Both the position numbers and the translations under genes were made by a program. A stretch of 64,000 nt of DNA from Cephalopachus bancanus (taxonomy: Eukaryota > Chordata > Mammalia > Primates > Tarsiidae). The stretch covers positions 5,270,001 to 5,334,000 of the forward strand of contig JAPVLO010000133.1 in NCBI GenBank assembly GCA_027257055.1, in the 5' to 3' direction. The notes beneath the pieces were generated by a model. That model was not told the origin of the DNA. It did no database searches and saw only the letters and a list, made by a program, of their open reading frames with translations. Of the stretch, positions 21,850 to 36,039 are shown one piece after another (within the stretch, counting starts at the first letter, position 1; the number at the start of each line of letters is the position of its first letter).

Positions 21850-22840
21850 AGGAAAGACAGAGAAAAGCTTAAGAATTGGATGAGACAGAGCACATGGGAA
21901 CCTTGACTTTGGCCCTAAAATAAGAGAAGACCATGAGTTGAGTTTAAGCGAGTAGATGCACTGTTCGATTCAGATTTTGAAACAACAGACTCGTGGGCTC
22001 ACAGATGGTGAAGGGTCTGCAGAGACCCTGCTTCAGCTCAGGCCGAGTCCACGTGACTGAAGCTTGCAGTCACCATGGGTTCTACTCAGCTCTCCAAGGG
22101 TGACCAGAAATGAGAAAATGCCCCCAAGCAAGAGCCTCTGCTCTGCAAGCAAGATGCACAGTAGAGAGGAAGAGCGTCGATGTGACCCAGGAGTCTTCAG
22201 AGAAAGAGGATCAGTGAAGGGGAGGCCAAGGTGAGGGGAAGGGGGGTGGGGAGAGGGGAGAGTGAGGCTGAGAGCCTGTGCACCAGAAGCTGCTTGGCCA
22301 CACCAGTGAGGGCAGGGTTCAGGAGAAATCAGGCAGGACATGGGGGCTGGGGCATTAGCAGGGACTTCTGACAAAATTCTGAAGGAAAACATAGGTCTCA
22401 AGGCTGTCCAAACTTAAGCAGGTAGCCCACAAATGGCACAATATAGCAACTAAAATGCTATAGTCTCTGGGAGGCCTGAATGTCCGTGGACTCAGCCCAT
22501 AATTAATTCCTCCCCTTCTTAAAAGTCTGTACCAACATCATTGCAGCTCCTGCTGGGTGACTCGCAGGAACCACGCCACGCTTCATGCTCCCCGGGTTGG
22601 CCCATCTTGGCCCAAAAGACGTACTTGACAACACCATCCTGACTCCTGGGGGACAAGCCTCTATGCCCCCTGTGATCCAACAATACGCTTCCCTACTCAT
22701 GCTTTGAGTAGATGTTTAGTTTCTAAGACAAGAGGGGAGAAAACAAAGAATCTCAAACTCAGTCTGCAGTGGGAGGAAAGCTTTATAACCACAGGTGGGA
22801 AAGAACTTTTCTGGAAAGCAATGATTTTGTTTGGTTTTTG
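21850..22840. other. no gene seen
   Basis: Relatively GC-rich at 22030-22330. A 122-codon minus-strand frame (22033-22401) is rich in Pro/Ser/Leu and matches nothing I recognise. Confidence 0.3.
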
Positions 22841-22844
22841 AAAA

Positions 22845-24350
22845 AAGTCTGTATTACCTTAAGAAAGACTTAGACACTAACAAAAATACAGTCTCAGAGA
22901 AGAAACTGATTGAAGCATAATTGATTATGTTGGACAATTACAAATGCCCTTATTAAATAATTGCATTTAAACCACATGATAGTTTTATAACTGATTTATA
23001 AAAACAAAATTGTGAAAGTTTAAGTGACATAATTGTTCTCAGTATCACTACAATTTTCAAATGAAGCAATTTCGCCTTAGACACAATTTTACTTTTCACT
23101 GTGATGTTATTTTGGTGTCAGGCTGCAAGCTTTTGTTCCACTTCAGAATTCTAGGAATGATGATTAACCCTTCTCTCTCCTTGGCAACGATACATGTTTT
23201 TTTAAACGTGCTTAATCCTTAACATTTTGCTACAGACGCAGCAGATTATGAAGAGAATGGCTTGTGGACCTCTAACTACTTATATAGTTTGCATTTGGTG
23301 AGAACATGGTAGCTTTTGCAGGGGTGCAGAGATGTAACTCTTTCTTAGATTAGGTATATTTGTGAGCTCAGTATAAAAATTGTGAAAACAAAGCACCTTG
23401 TGTTTGGCATATTCATAAATAATGTTAAGACTCTGCACAGCTTTCTCTCAAAATTACTTCTGCGCTGGAAACCGTGTGGCAAATGTCCTGGTATCCCAGG
23501 CACATCTCCATAGACTGTGAATCAAAGGTCTGTATTTTCAGGTTTGTGAATAAAGGATCTTGGAACATTCCACAGATAAAAGCCCATGCCACGAACATTC
23601 CTTTATTTCGTTTCTGTGAATTAAATGGTTTTCTACAGCCACTGTCTCCAGATCACAGACAGGGCTCCCAAGGCATGTTCTACACTGGTAACAAGAGCTA
23701 AACCTGCTGTATTTCATTTCGGGCTTGCTGATAGCATTTATCAGCAAAATCTGGCTAAAAACAGAATATGCAACTTAAGCCTGATCGGAGCGGGGCTGCA
23801 GAGGAGGAGAGTGGGGATTATCTGCAGACGGTGAGCACGAATATGAGATTGTATTGTCATTGTGCTGTGGGCCTTTCGGCAAGCTGTAGTGTAAGCCCTG
23901 GCTGACAGGCCTTTTCATGACTGACAGGGGAAAATATGAAACTTAAATTCTTCATGACAGATAGATCTGGTGAATGAAAGGAAGACCAGTAGGGTAACAG
24001 TGGACAAAAAAACCATATTGCTCCTGGGTAACTCCCTTAAATCTACCTCTTTTGTAAATATACAAAATAGGCATTCAGTGAATATCTGCTAAACTCCGAC
24101 CCATCAACTTTGCTAAGCATGCTGTTAAATTGGAATGATAAAATGAGCATCTTTGCTTCGGAGATGAATACAAAGTCTTATGGAACAGGGGTGGCAGATT
24201 AAATTTAATATGTGGGCATGAAAGACGTTTCCTGGATGACTATCAACTGGAGTGGATTTCTGGAACCAAAGTTGACATGTTACCATTGTAGACGGCTTAT
24301 TAATTGAGATATTAAATGTACCTAATCCACCGTGATTGGGATCTTTGTCA
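22845..24350. other. repeat-free block, candidate conserved non-coding DNA
   Basis: About 1.5 kb without any recognised transposon, in a window otherwise dense in them. It contains many TAATTG/ATTA-type motifs (for example around 22918-23000) and low CpG. No coding frame beyond 75 codons. Conservation itself cannot be judged from one sequence. Confidence 0.25.
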
Positions 24351-24354
24351 AATT

Positions 24355-25350
24355 TTTAAAAAAATATGACTATAAGTAATTGCTCTTTTCTGTCAGTGGG
24401 CCCTGAGTCCCCAAAACGTAACCGGAGCCCACCTCTTAGGATTAATATCACCGGCCTTCCCATGGGTGACACATACCTTCCACTCTTGTCAGAGGCACGG
24501 GGCCTCCAGGGCTCCAGGGGCTCTCGGCTTTTCCCATGTTGATCTGGCATTTGGCTTTTTTTTGTCCTGGGAAAATTTCACTCTGGTTGACTAGACCAGC
24601 TCTATCCAGCACCAGGGTCAGCTTATGGAAAGCAACCTCCAACCATGAGGGACCAGACTAAACTGAAAAGGATGGTTTCTTATTGTGCAATAGTTAAAAT
24701 TCTTACAGCCATTTGCTCTGTAATCTTCTGACTCCTTGGCACCTCCTGGAGCAAGCCCCTCTGAGAGAGCACTGCTTCTGGGGGGAGGGATTCTCCCAGG
24801 CTCCCTCAGGACGGCTGGACTGCTTCAGCGAACCCCAGGTCAAGTTGACAGACAAAGCCCAAAAAGAGTCTCAGGACCCAAGAGCAGATGTGCCTTGAAC
24901 TGTCACTTTCCCTGGTTGTCATGGCAATTCGTGGCTGATCTCTAGCACAAAAATCAAAATTAGAAAAAGAGAGTGAGAATGAACAGAAGAAAGAGAAGAT
25001 GGAACAGATAAGAATGCCAAAGGTCGTTTTTCTGAGACCCTGCTCTGACTGGTATGGGTTCTACCCCCAGCCTGACAGTCACAGAATGTCTGGTGGCAGG
25101 ACAAGGCCAGGAACTCAGACCATGGGAATCTCTGACCAAGTCAGAGGGAGTAAAAAGAAGGACCATGAGAGGTAGAGTTAGAGAGACTTTGTGGAAAGAG
25201 ATGGAAGAGGAGGAGGAGCGGGGGGAGGAGGAGTAGGGAGCCAGCCTGGAGTCTGAGAGAAGAATCGAGGCGCCACGGTGTCACAGCTGCCTCAGGTATG
25301 CTAGCCAGTCTCAGCGCGTTCTCAGCTCTTTCTGGCAAGCTCCAGGCCCA
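24355..25350. other. no gene seen
   Basis: Moderately GC-rich, with purine-rich patches near 25195-25240. Frames of 60-69 codons overlap on both strands. No gene or repeat identified. Confidence 0.3.
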
Positions 25351-25355
25351 GGCGT

Positions 25356-25356
<1 letters not shown>

Positions 25357-25402
<46 letters not shown>
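25357..25402. repeat. (AC)n microsatellite
   Basis: About 46 bp of pure AC. Confidence 0.97.
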
Positions 25403-25406
<4 letters not shown>

Positions 25407-25672
25407 TGTGTGCTGGGAAGAAGCTGCTGGCTTGTTTGCAACAGTGTCATTCAGACATTCACTGAGAGAGCTGGACTTGCCGGGTGCAGCTTTTCATAAT
25501 TGAGGTGAAATTGCCTAAGACTTTGGTAAATAACAAAATCTGATCAAACACAAAGGGATTTAACTTATTCTAAAGATTCTTCTGTTTTGTCTGCTGGATT
25601 AAAATTTCTTCCGAAGCTATTAGAGAAACTCAACATTAGCACTTGCCTTTCTGTAAAGAAACAAACCCCCCA

Positions 25673-25674
25673 CC

Positions 25675-25734
<60 letters not shown>

Positions 25735-25743
25735 ACACACACA
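25673..25743. repeat. (AC)n microsatellite
   Basis: About 70 bp of AC with two short interruptions (aaac, cata). Confidence 0.97.
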
Positions 25744-25874
25744 AAGGTGCAGCATTATATGGGAATAACTGAAAAGGCTACCGCTCAGAGTAAGACGAAT
25801 GCTGGGTGTTGACATAGCGTCTTCCTTTTCCAAAGAATGTAAGCAGCTACAGCATCCCAGCATCCTTGCCCACA

Positions 25875-25985
25875 TCCCTCCCCAGGCTGGTGGCAAGAAT
25901 GATTATCTATTATTCACAGGGGAGTCCCTGAGGCATGGAGAGGCTTTCAAGACCACATAGTAAGGAAATGACAATTCTAGGTGTA
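25875..25985 (+). mobile_element. MIR fragment
   Basis: 'gattatctattattcacaggggagtccctgaggcatggagaggc' then 'ccacatagtaaggaa' follows the MIR 3' core. Confidence 0.5.
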
Positions 25986-26149
25986 TTATATAAAACGCTC
26001 ACTCAAGAGTTTTGTTGTCTCCACAAAATACATATTCTTCTTTTCTGTCTTGATCCTCTAAAAACAATTTGCAAAAAGTATTTCCCTGTTAGGGAGTCTT
26101 CTCCAGTCCCTTCTTTGTGTGTCCTCTTTACCTTAGCCCCTGCAAAGGT

Positions 26150-26275
26150 GCTTAAATTGCCTCTTTCCTGGTACTATATTCTTCCCAAAGGCTAGGGCTT
26201 ACTCATTTTTTTATCTCCAGTGCTTGGACCACAGTCTATTCTTACATGTCTGTTGGTTGAATGAATGAAAGAAAA
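26150..26275 (+). mobile_element. LINE-2 3' end
   Basis: 'ggctagggcttactca', 'atctccagtgcttggaccacagt', 'tgttggttgaatgaatgaaag' follows the L2 3' end. Confidence 0.55.
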
Positions 26276-26279
26276 AAGA

Positions 26280-29210
26280 GTGAATGAGGTTTTGGACAGT
26301 GTTCTAAGAAGAATTTCTGACAAAGTAAACAGAAAGCATACATTTGGAAGTAAACTAAATATGTTGCTTCTGATTTTATCTTTGCTGTGACAAATACGTC
26401 CACCTCACAAACCTTCATTTAGGAATCCAGTGAATACATTTAGAGCAAATTCTTTTCCTGCCTGGGCGACTGAGTTTGTTGTTTGTAACAATAAACTCAG
26501 GCTTGTGGAAGTACGAGGACTCCAGGTGGTCTACAGTCATTATCTTCCTTCACAGCCTTATATATTTGTGGAAAAGCATTTAGGTATAGAGGTTTGGGGA
26601 GTCTTAATATAAAGTCACCATGCTGTCCCCCAAACCCTTTCCTCTGTGTATTGAATCTTAAAATCAGAATATTATTTGGGGGGAGGAAGTTTAGACCTTA
26701 AAGTAACAATAGGAACGATGATTGCTCTTTAAGGAGACTACAGATTTAACTCTCTTTTATACATTTTCCAGTGATCAATATAAAAAAAGGCAAGGTAATA
26801 TATGTTAATCTTTACCAGATGTACTTGATGTATCCCCTTACGCTGGAATCCTGGCAGGAGTGGAATGTCACAACAGACATTTTCTGAAATACCTGGGGAA
26901 ATGTAACAAAAAGTGTTAGAGGAAAATGGTCTTTCAGCTAAATTACCTAATATATTTGCTAATGGTATCTGATTTAAAAGCCATAAAAATACCAAGTTAA
27001 AAGCACATTAGAAGATGTGTTATATTTATAAGTGTTTGTCACCTTGGCAACAAAAGCTATATTCCAAATCTAACACTAGCTATGATGGGCCAAGACCTTT
27101 TAAAATTGGTAAATACTTCTTTATGGCAATAATCTGCTTTCAGCTACTGAATGTTAGAACTAGAAAAGGCAAATTCTTCATTGCATAGCAAGTTCTTTGC
27201 TAGCTTTCTACTATGGGTAAGCCTTTTCTTTCTATTAGTTACTATGGTTTATTCTTAGCAAGGAAAACAGTGCTTTTTCAAATAAAGCTTCAGTCTTAAT
27301 TATTCCCTTGTTGCATGTACAAATCCAGATATAATAGCAGATTCCTAAAGACAGTGTTTATTCATCAAACTGCATTTCAATTGATCAGCCATAACACTAA
27401 TATTGGTTCATGGAAAAAGTACTACAGGTGTATGCTATACAACCAACCTCATGCTACGAATATCTATCCTCCTAAGCTGCTGGGTGGAATATGTCTAGCT
27501 TCATAGGCAGTCCTACAGGAGGAAAGTTTTATATACCTTTCCATCCCCAGTGAGCTGGGTGAGGACTGAAAATAGCCTTCACTGTGTCTCACTACAATTT
27601 TGCTTTCTCATGTTATCCCTGGTAAGTGACCAGGTGGTGGGGACCCATGCTTGAAGAGGTGGGTTTCAGGTGGACCTTCTAGAGGTTTAGACTTGGATTC
27701 TCAACTACTCTTCCCTCATCGTCTAAGCTTCAATTTGATTTCCAAATCCTTTAAAGAAATGTTTGAGTTGCCTACCAATCAAAGATTATAATTCCAAGAG
27801 TCTAACTAGATTCCCATGTGGTTGAACCAATTTTCGGAAGCAGATCATGGAGAAGGTCTGGGTAAACACACATTCGCTGTGGGCTGTGGCTGTTCACTGG
27901 GCGCCTAGAGAGCTTGTCTCTGCAGCCAACTTGGGAAAAGCCAACTCAATGCATGCTGTGTCATGGCACGCATCAGGTTCTCAGAAGGGCAACTTGCAGG
28001 GCCTAAGACCATCGCTGCAAAGTAACCAACTCTCACAAGGAAACAATGTCTCTCTTAAAAATAAAAAATAAAAATACCCTATCATATCACCAGCCCACAC
28101 TAAATGCTGCCAGGATGCACATCTTTGCATCCTTTATATTTCCTAAGAAATAAGGTTTTCTTGGTGAGCCTAAGAAATCAGGTTCAGTCTATGAGACAGG
28201 AATGTTAATGGGGTACAAGGAGAATGTTTTAGAAGAGTATAGGATAAGCCTCCTGCCCAGAACTAACAAATCAAGGTAGTGGCTTTGAGTCCAAACATGT
28301 GAACAAGGCTGACAATGTGTTCAAACATCATTAGAACCAATTTACCTTCCACTGATGGAAGGCAAGAATCTCATGGATGAAATGTGTTTTAGTCCTTAAA
28401 CACACACTTCCATTGGATTGGTAATCATAACTCACCTCTTCAGAATGTTCTGGCTATATCACCCCACCACTAAGCCTTTTGTTTAACTCTCAGTTAATCA
28501 ATGACCAAGTCATAATTTTTTAAGTTGTTTGGCTTTTTTTTTTCAGTGTGAATTTTAAATAGCCTAGACGGAAAATTATAGCATCAAATCTAAAAATCAT
28601 TATGTACCATACCATACTATTTAAAGTGTTAATTCCATAATCTCTTTTTTCTATCCAGAAAATACAAGCAAAAGCCTAACTGTAACCTGAATTTCACCAA
28701 ATATAAAGATGCAAGATACTTCATGATAACTACCTTAGCTGAATGAAAAGTAAAGCATGCAGTATCACTCCAATTTCTTTCTAAGAGAATAACAGGCTCG
28801 TGAGAAAGGAGATTGATTCTTTTTTAACTTTATATCCTCTGCATAGCAGGCAGGTAATACATATTGGTAGAAATTGAAAATAAAAGTACAAAGATGAACT
28901 TCAGTAAGTCTATTTTATGCATTCTACATGAGGTCTGCACGCTGACATACATAAACATATAGCCAAGAAAAAAATTTTAGAGGTAGGAGTCAAATAAAGT
29001 AACATGATTTACTTCCATTTTGTTGAAACTTACCTGCTGTGTAGAACTGAAAGGTGAGTGGAATTAGACAAGGAGGTGGTCACAGTAACACAACCCAAGG
29101 CAGAAAGCGAGAATTAGCATGACAGAGCTCTGTGGCAACTTGCCTGGCTGGAAAGAAAGCTGTAGGTACAGGAGAGGAAATATGGTTAGGTTGGGTGAGG
29201 CCAGCTGGAG
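26280..29210. other. no gene seen; unassigned
   Basis: Nearly 3 kb without a recognised gene or repeat. An A-rich stretch at 28058-28076 follows a 74-codon plus-strand frame (27847-28071). That could hint at a retrocopy tail, but the peptide matches nothing and no TSD is visible. Confidence 0.3.
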
Positions 29211-29214
29211 ACTA

Positions 29215-29375
29215 GGAAGGAAAAGGAAGCTGACATTTGGTAAGTGCCAGGCCTCACACAGATGTCCTCTGGGGCCATTCATGACAAGACTGTGAAACGG
29301 GTGTGAGCATCCTTACTAACAGATTAGAGAGTCTCAGAAAGTTTAAATGCCTGACTCCACAGCTCTCTGCAAATG
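29215..29375 (+). mobile_element. MIR fragment
   Basis: 'ctgacatttggtaagtgccaggc', then 'cttactaacagattagagagtctcagaaagtttaaatgcc' follows the MIR order. Confidence 0.6.
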
Positions 29376-29437
29376 CATGGTTAGCATGAGACACAATCAA
29401 TATTCTTTTTACTACACTATATTGTACTAAAAACCAG

Positions 29438-30905
<1,468 letters not shown>

Positions 30906-30909
30906 TTCA

Positions 30910-31045
30910 GTTTTGTTTAAACATCATTTTATGCATTCCCCTAATTTTACAGACAAGAAAATCAACATATAAGAAAGCTGCGACAGTTTTCCAAGGTTTC
31001 CACACTGGGTATCAGACCTCAGGTCTACTAACTGTGAGACCGATT
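30910..31045 (+). mobile_element. MIR fragment
   Basis: 'cattcccctaattttacagacaagaaaatcaac', then 'agttttccaaggtttccacactgggtatcagacctcagg' follows the MIR core. Confidence 0.55.
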
Positions 31046-31049
31046 TGCT

Positions 31050-31620
31050 TTGATGTGATTGGATTGAGTTAGCAGATGCCTCCTTTCAGGAGATTATTCC
31101 TGGGATGGGGCAGAGTGTGGCTGTGTCCTAGATGTGCCTACCTTGTTCCAAGTTGGCCTTGCAGACATGCACAAGCCTTCTGGTCTGAAGGGGTCTAACT
31201 GAGCCATGTCATAGGCGAGCAGAATGGGCATTGTGCTTTGCTGGTGCCCTACAATGACATAACTTGTATTTGAAATATACTTTGCTTGCCCTGATTGTGG
31301 GGACATTCTCCAATTTTATGGCCACTCTTTTATTGCTCTACTATGTCCTTGACATGTATTTGGCAATTTTGGGCAGTTAGACATTGTATTTCTATCATAG
31401 TCAACTAGTAATTACATTGCTTGACCAAAGAATCTTAATAAAACTCTCTCTCCCTTTTCCATAATACCAGTCTCTATCCCTTCCTTCCTTTCTTTTCTCC
31501 TATACTTTCTCTTGTCATGTTTTCTCTCTTACTGTCTCTTCTCTTCTCACTCTCTCTCTCCGTCTCTCCCCCCAACCACACATCTTAAAAAGTCAATCTG
31601 CCAAGAAGCATTAAGCTTTC
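31050..31620. other. no gene seen; CT-rich patch
   Basis: Unassigned. A pyrimidine-rich patch lies at about 31475-31570. Confidence 0.35.
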
Positions 31621-31624
31621 GGGT

Positions 31625-31880
31625 TTATTGAGGTATGATTTACAGACAATAAAATTCATTTTTTTCTAGTTTTACACACAGGTGCATTTTGGCAAACACA
31701 CCCGCTCATGTAGCATCTAAGACATAGAGTATGTAAATCACCCCCAGAAATTTTTTCCTGCCCTTTGGAGTCAAGCCGTCCCCTGCTGCCAGCTGCCAGC
31801 TACGCTGATCTCTTGTGATTCCAGCTTTGCCTCTTACGAAGTCCTGGGAAGGGAATCACACAGTACACTTACATTTATCT
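31625..31880 (-). mobile_element. old LINE-1 3' UTR piece
   Basis: 'ttattgaggtatgatttacagacaataaaattca', 'cacccccagaaattttttcctgccc' follows the common L1M 3' UTR in reverse. Confidence 0.6.
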
Positions 31881-32014
31881 AATATGCCAAAAAAATTTTG
31901 AGAGAGAAAATTGTTCCCTGACTTTAAAGAAATTAAAATAAAAGACAATTACCCATGCTTGTTTAAGGGAATTAGCCTATAAGAGGTTTTATGTATGCAG
32001 TTTTAAGAAACACA

Positions 32015-32480
32015 TGTTTGTTTGCTTTAACTTAGTGGGTACGTGTACAGGTTGGTTTCATTGGTATATTGCTTGATGGTGAGCTTTGGGCTTCTATTGA
32101 ATCCACCACTCAAATAGTGAGTTTGGTATCCAATAGGTCATTTTTCAGCTCTTGCATCCCTGCTCTCCTTAGGAGTTTCCAGTGTCTGTTGTTCCCGTCC
32201 TATGCCCGTGTGTACCCAGTGTTTAGCTCCTACTTATAAGTGAGAACACATGGTATTTGGTTTTCTGTTTCTGCATGAATTCACATAGAATAATGACCTA
32301 CAGCTCCACTCATGGCTGCATAGTATTCCATGGCGCACATTACCAGCAGTCCATTGCTGATGGGCATCTGGATTGGTTCCATGTTTCTGCTGCAGTGAAC
32401 ATATGAGTGCAGGTGTATTTTTGGTAGAGTGATTTATCTTCCTTTGGGTATATTTGCAGAAGACAGATTGCCGGTCAAGT
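32015..32480 (-). mobile_element. LINE-1 3' end (primate type)
   Basis: Reverse-orientation L1: 'ctcctacttataagtgagaacacatggtatttggttttctgtttctgc', 'ctgcatagtattccatggcgcac', 'gattggttccatgtttctgctgcagtgaacatatgagtgcagg'. Intermediate age. Confidence 0.85.
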
Positions 32481-32925
32481 TGAAACACATATTTTTAACA
32501 CAAACTTGTTTTTATCAGTCATCCTGTTTTCAAATTGTTATTATGACAGACCTCCATTTTATTAAAAGGTTTGTTGGTCGCTTTTCCTTTAGGAGAGTTT
32601 TTGCTGCCGTATAAAAAGTGAGTAATTGTTTTCCATTTCAAACACTTCGGTTTTGCTATTCTGGCGGATGAATTCTAACTGAGAGTTGCCTCTCTCTGTT
32701 TCTCCACACCTTGTGACCTCTGACTGTCCTTTCACTCCCAGGAAACAATGTTTCACCAGTTTCTTCTCTAGTCCCTCAAAAGTCAACAGAGCCTTTTCAC
32801 AATTGTATTTTAAGACACCTTACATTGCTTTAAAATATAATGAATACCCAGTGGTTTTTAAAAAGCAATAGCTATCTCAGTATTTTAAATGTCTACATGT
32901 ATGGAAACTAGAGATGCCCTGTGTT

Positions 32926-33171
32926 CTGCACAGGTTTTTATGAACGGACTTGATAGTAAACAAAGCAATGAAGCCCTATCACTGTGGATCATCTAAAGGA
33001 CATGGAGCTGACACAATATGACAATGAGGTCTGATATGGCAAGCTTCTCTGTTGAGTTTCATGCCTCCCACACTCTCCCCTGCAGAGATTATGGCAGGTC
33101 TTTTTTTTAAGCACTCACCTGGCCACCTCATGCTTACAGACCTGCACAGGTTTTTATGAACGGACTTGATA
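32926..33171. repeat. perfect 30-bp direct repeat around a 186-bp insert
   Basis: The 30 bases at 32926-32955 recur without mismatch at 33142-33171 (core 'ttatgaacggacttgata'). The 186 bp between them have no poly(A) tail, no inverted termini and no repeat family I recognise. The region is otherwise unassigned, so an exact repeat stands out. It may be a recent filler-type insertion or an assembly overlap artefact. Confidence 0.85.
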
Positions 33172-33179
33172 TACCATCT

Positions 33180-33484
33180 CCTGGTCCTTCACCCAGTGTT
33201 CCTATGCAACCCAGTCATTCGGATGTGACTCTGCTGTCCTATGTGGGGTACCTGGGAGGACCAGACTCTGAGGCATCTGATTTTTATCAGACTAGACCTC
33301 TGAGTCTTCCAGGAACAAACTACCATCAAAGTAAAGAATAGATTTTTTTACTTTTTACTTTGGTGCCTCAGAATTCCCTACCCAGTCTTGCTCAGAAGCC
33401 TTAAAGTTGTTTTACTATGCTGTTTTCTCAAGTTTTTAAAATTATAAAGTTTTTCCAGTGATGTCTAAGTCATTAAACCATCTT

Positions 33485-33525
<41 letters not shown>

Positions 33526-34080
33526 TTTTTCCCTGTAGGGAGAACTCATTTTCTCAGCATATTAAAGTGGCTTGTCCACTCCTCCTCTGATCCACACTGT
33601 CAGACTCACCATTTGCAAAATTTCCACATTGTGTGAGTTTCTTGCTGGACATTCTAGTCTGGTCTGTTGGTTTCACCACAGTGCCAACATCACTCCACCT
33701 TACTTATCATTGCTTTAGAGTACAATGATGTCTTGTAAAAGCAATTCCCCTTACCTTGTCCTACTATCTTTTCCGTAGTACTTGGCTGTCCTCAGTTCAT
33801 TGTTCTTGCAAACAGACTGCAGAATCAGCTTCTCAATTTCAAAAACTGTCTGCTGTGACTATCTTAATACCAGATAAAATCGTTTTAAGGACACTTTTAA
33901 TCACTTTTTAAAACTTGAATTGTTTTATAACCCGATACAATCTATGTCTTACAAATTTTATAGCTCCTGTAGTTTTGACTACATAACAACACAACTGTTG
34001 ATGATGAAACAGAGGAGATTAAAGGACACAATGAATTTGACCATCTTTGTACTACATTATTTTTATTTGCATATTCCTAA
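33180..34080. other. no gene seen; (GA)n at 33487-33525
   Basis: Unassigned sequence with a 39-bp (GA)n microsatellite. No coding frame of note. Confidence 0.4.
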
Positions 34081-34084
34081 CTGG

Positions 34085-34690
34085 CTCATGCCATCTATAT
34101 ATTTGTTTCAGTTAGGGTTCTATATTGGTCATGGTTCAATGCAGGAAAGAGAGATCACTTCAGTTATTAGTAGCAGGAATAACTTAATACAGAAAGTTGA
34201 GTACTTACAAATCATGAGATGTCTGGAAGGATCAGGCTGTCATCTGAGTCTCTAAAAGTGATTACAGAATAATACAGAATGGAACAACCAGCTACTTCCA
34301 CTGAGGCACCATCAGAGCTATATCTGGGTCAGGAACCTGCTACATTTCTGCGGCATTGCTTTTGTGTATTTAGGAGGTATCACATGGAAACTAGGAGATC
34401 AGATCCAATAGTCACTGCTGTGTCACCACCACTGTTTCTCATCACCTTGGAAGTTGGAGTATGGACACCGGGACAATGCTGTCGAGAAATCTCAGGGACA
34501 GAAAGTTGGCCTCAGCTTTACTTCAAACTTCTACATCTTATACTAATGCATTACACTGGTGGGTCTTTATTTGAATCCAGAGCCCTAGCTGCAAGGGAGT
34601 CAGATATGAAAGTACTTGCTTCCAAGCCGCTTCAAGTAGAGTGAAGGCAGATGGAACCCATTCACATTATCCAGCATGTTTTTGTTGTTG
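34085..34690. mobile_element. possible old LTR-like repeat
   Basis: 'cagttattagtagcaggaataacttaatacagaaagttgagtac' and a distant 'ggtgggtctttatttgaatcc ... gctgcaagggagtc' are phrases seen in old mammalian ERV LTRs. The 121-codon frame at 34279-34644 lies inside and matches no protein I know. Identity not established. Confidence 0.3.
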
Positions 34691-34717
34691 TTTGGCTTAA
34701 AAGAAAAAACCCGAACC

Positions 34718-34985
34718 TTTTCTTTTCTTTTCTTTGAGTCAGAGTCTCCCATTGTCACCCAGCCTGGAGTGCAGTTGCACTATCATGGCTCACCACAGCC
34801 TTGATGTTCTGGGCTCTGGTGATCCTTTCTCCTCAGCCTCTTGAGTTGCTGGGACTATAGGCACACACCAGCACACCCAGCTATTTTTTTAAAATTTTTT
34901 TTGTAGAGATGAGGTCTTGCTATGTTGTCCAGGCTGGTCTCAAACTCCTGGGCTCAAGGAATCTTTTTGCCTCTGCCTCCCAAAG
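34718..34985 (-). mobile_element. Alu, 5'-truncated
   Basis: Reverse Alu with a (CTTTT)n tail on the left and both arms, ending at 'gcctctgcctcccaaag'. The first 30 or so bases of the element are missing. Confidence 0.9.
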
Positions 34986-35174
34986 AAAAGAGTGATGGGT
35001 AGATAAAAGATACATGCTGTTTATTTCAATGAGCTGGTCTGATCCTGACATTAGTCTAGAAGTCTGATGACTGTTGCAACAGATGCTTATGCCACAAAGC
35101 TTTTGTAAAACCCTGAGTAAACAACACATTTAGCTTTGTTAAAATTAGAGACTTGAGAGTATTTCAGTATGTTT

Positions 35175-35295
35175 GAAATATCTCGTTTTGCAGGTATAGA
35201 AAATGAAGTCCTTCAAGGAGCACAATGAATTTCCTTTGCACGAAGTCCCACAAGTGGGTATGGAACCAGATATAGAGTCCAGTCATCTGGAAATG
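35175..35295 (+). mobile_element. MIR fragment
   Basis: 'cgttttgcaggtatagaaaatgaagtcc', then 'gaagtcccacaagtgggtatggaacc' follows the MIR core. Weak. Confidence 0.45.
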
Positions 35296-35299
35296 CCCC

Positions 35300-35745
35300 T
35301 GTACATGCCTTAGTTGTTGAAATGCTCTTTGTCTTAACTGGCTTTGTCATATAGGAGGTATATGTTGGATTCTCATCCATATATAGCGCTTGTGCACAGT
35401 ACATTTCAAAGAGCAGTTTGACTTACACCTACCTGCCTTATCTGATGTTTGCATCTGTAAGGCCCCTGAGCTGTCACGATGACAGCATGATTCAACATTT
35501 ATGACAAATGGAAATTCACAGGACCCCCAGAAAAGAAACTTTCTCCCACACTGCTCAGAGAGAAAAAAAAACCCTCTATGCCAATACACTGAAAAGAAAG
35601 TTGATGCCAACCATGGGATTGTGACCCACACCAGGAAGTATTCTCCAAGGCTACCTTGTTTTTAGCAAGAATCTTACAAAAGAAATTGTAACGAAGCCCC
35701 AACTTCAGAAACAACCATATCTCAAAGGATTGGAACAATTGCCAA
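35300..35745. other. no gene seen
   Basis: Unassigned. Overlapping minus-strand frames of 63-94 codons without family support. Confidence 0.3.
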
Positions 35746-35748
35746 TAC

Positions 35749-36034
35749 AAAAGGTGTCCCTAACCCCCTGGTAGGGGACAGGTCTGTGACCTGTTAGTAA
35801 CCAGTTGCACAGCAGGAGGTGAGCAGTGGACAAGTAGAACTCTGTATTCTGCCAGAATAGCAGTGGCATTAGATTCTCACAGAGGCATGAACCCTACTGT
35901 GAACCATACATGGGAGGGATCTAGGTTGCCTCCTTGTAAGAATACAATGCCTGATGACCCCACTCCCACCCTGTCCTTGAAAAAATTATCTTCCACAAAC
36001 CCATCCCTTATACCAGAAATGTTGGAGACTGTGC
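35749..36034 (+). mobile_element. hAT-type (MER1-like) non-autonomous DNA transposon
   Basis: Both ends are present: 'ggtgtccctaacccc' at the left and 'atgttggagactg' (its inverted counterpart) at the right. Between them are the characteristic 'acctgttagtaaccagttgcacagcaggaggtgagcagtgg' and 'ggcattagattctcac' blocks. The family name is from memory of its terminal sequence. Confidence 0.65.
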
Positions 36035-36039
36035 AATAC

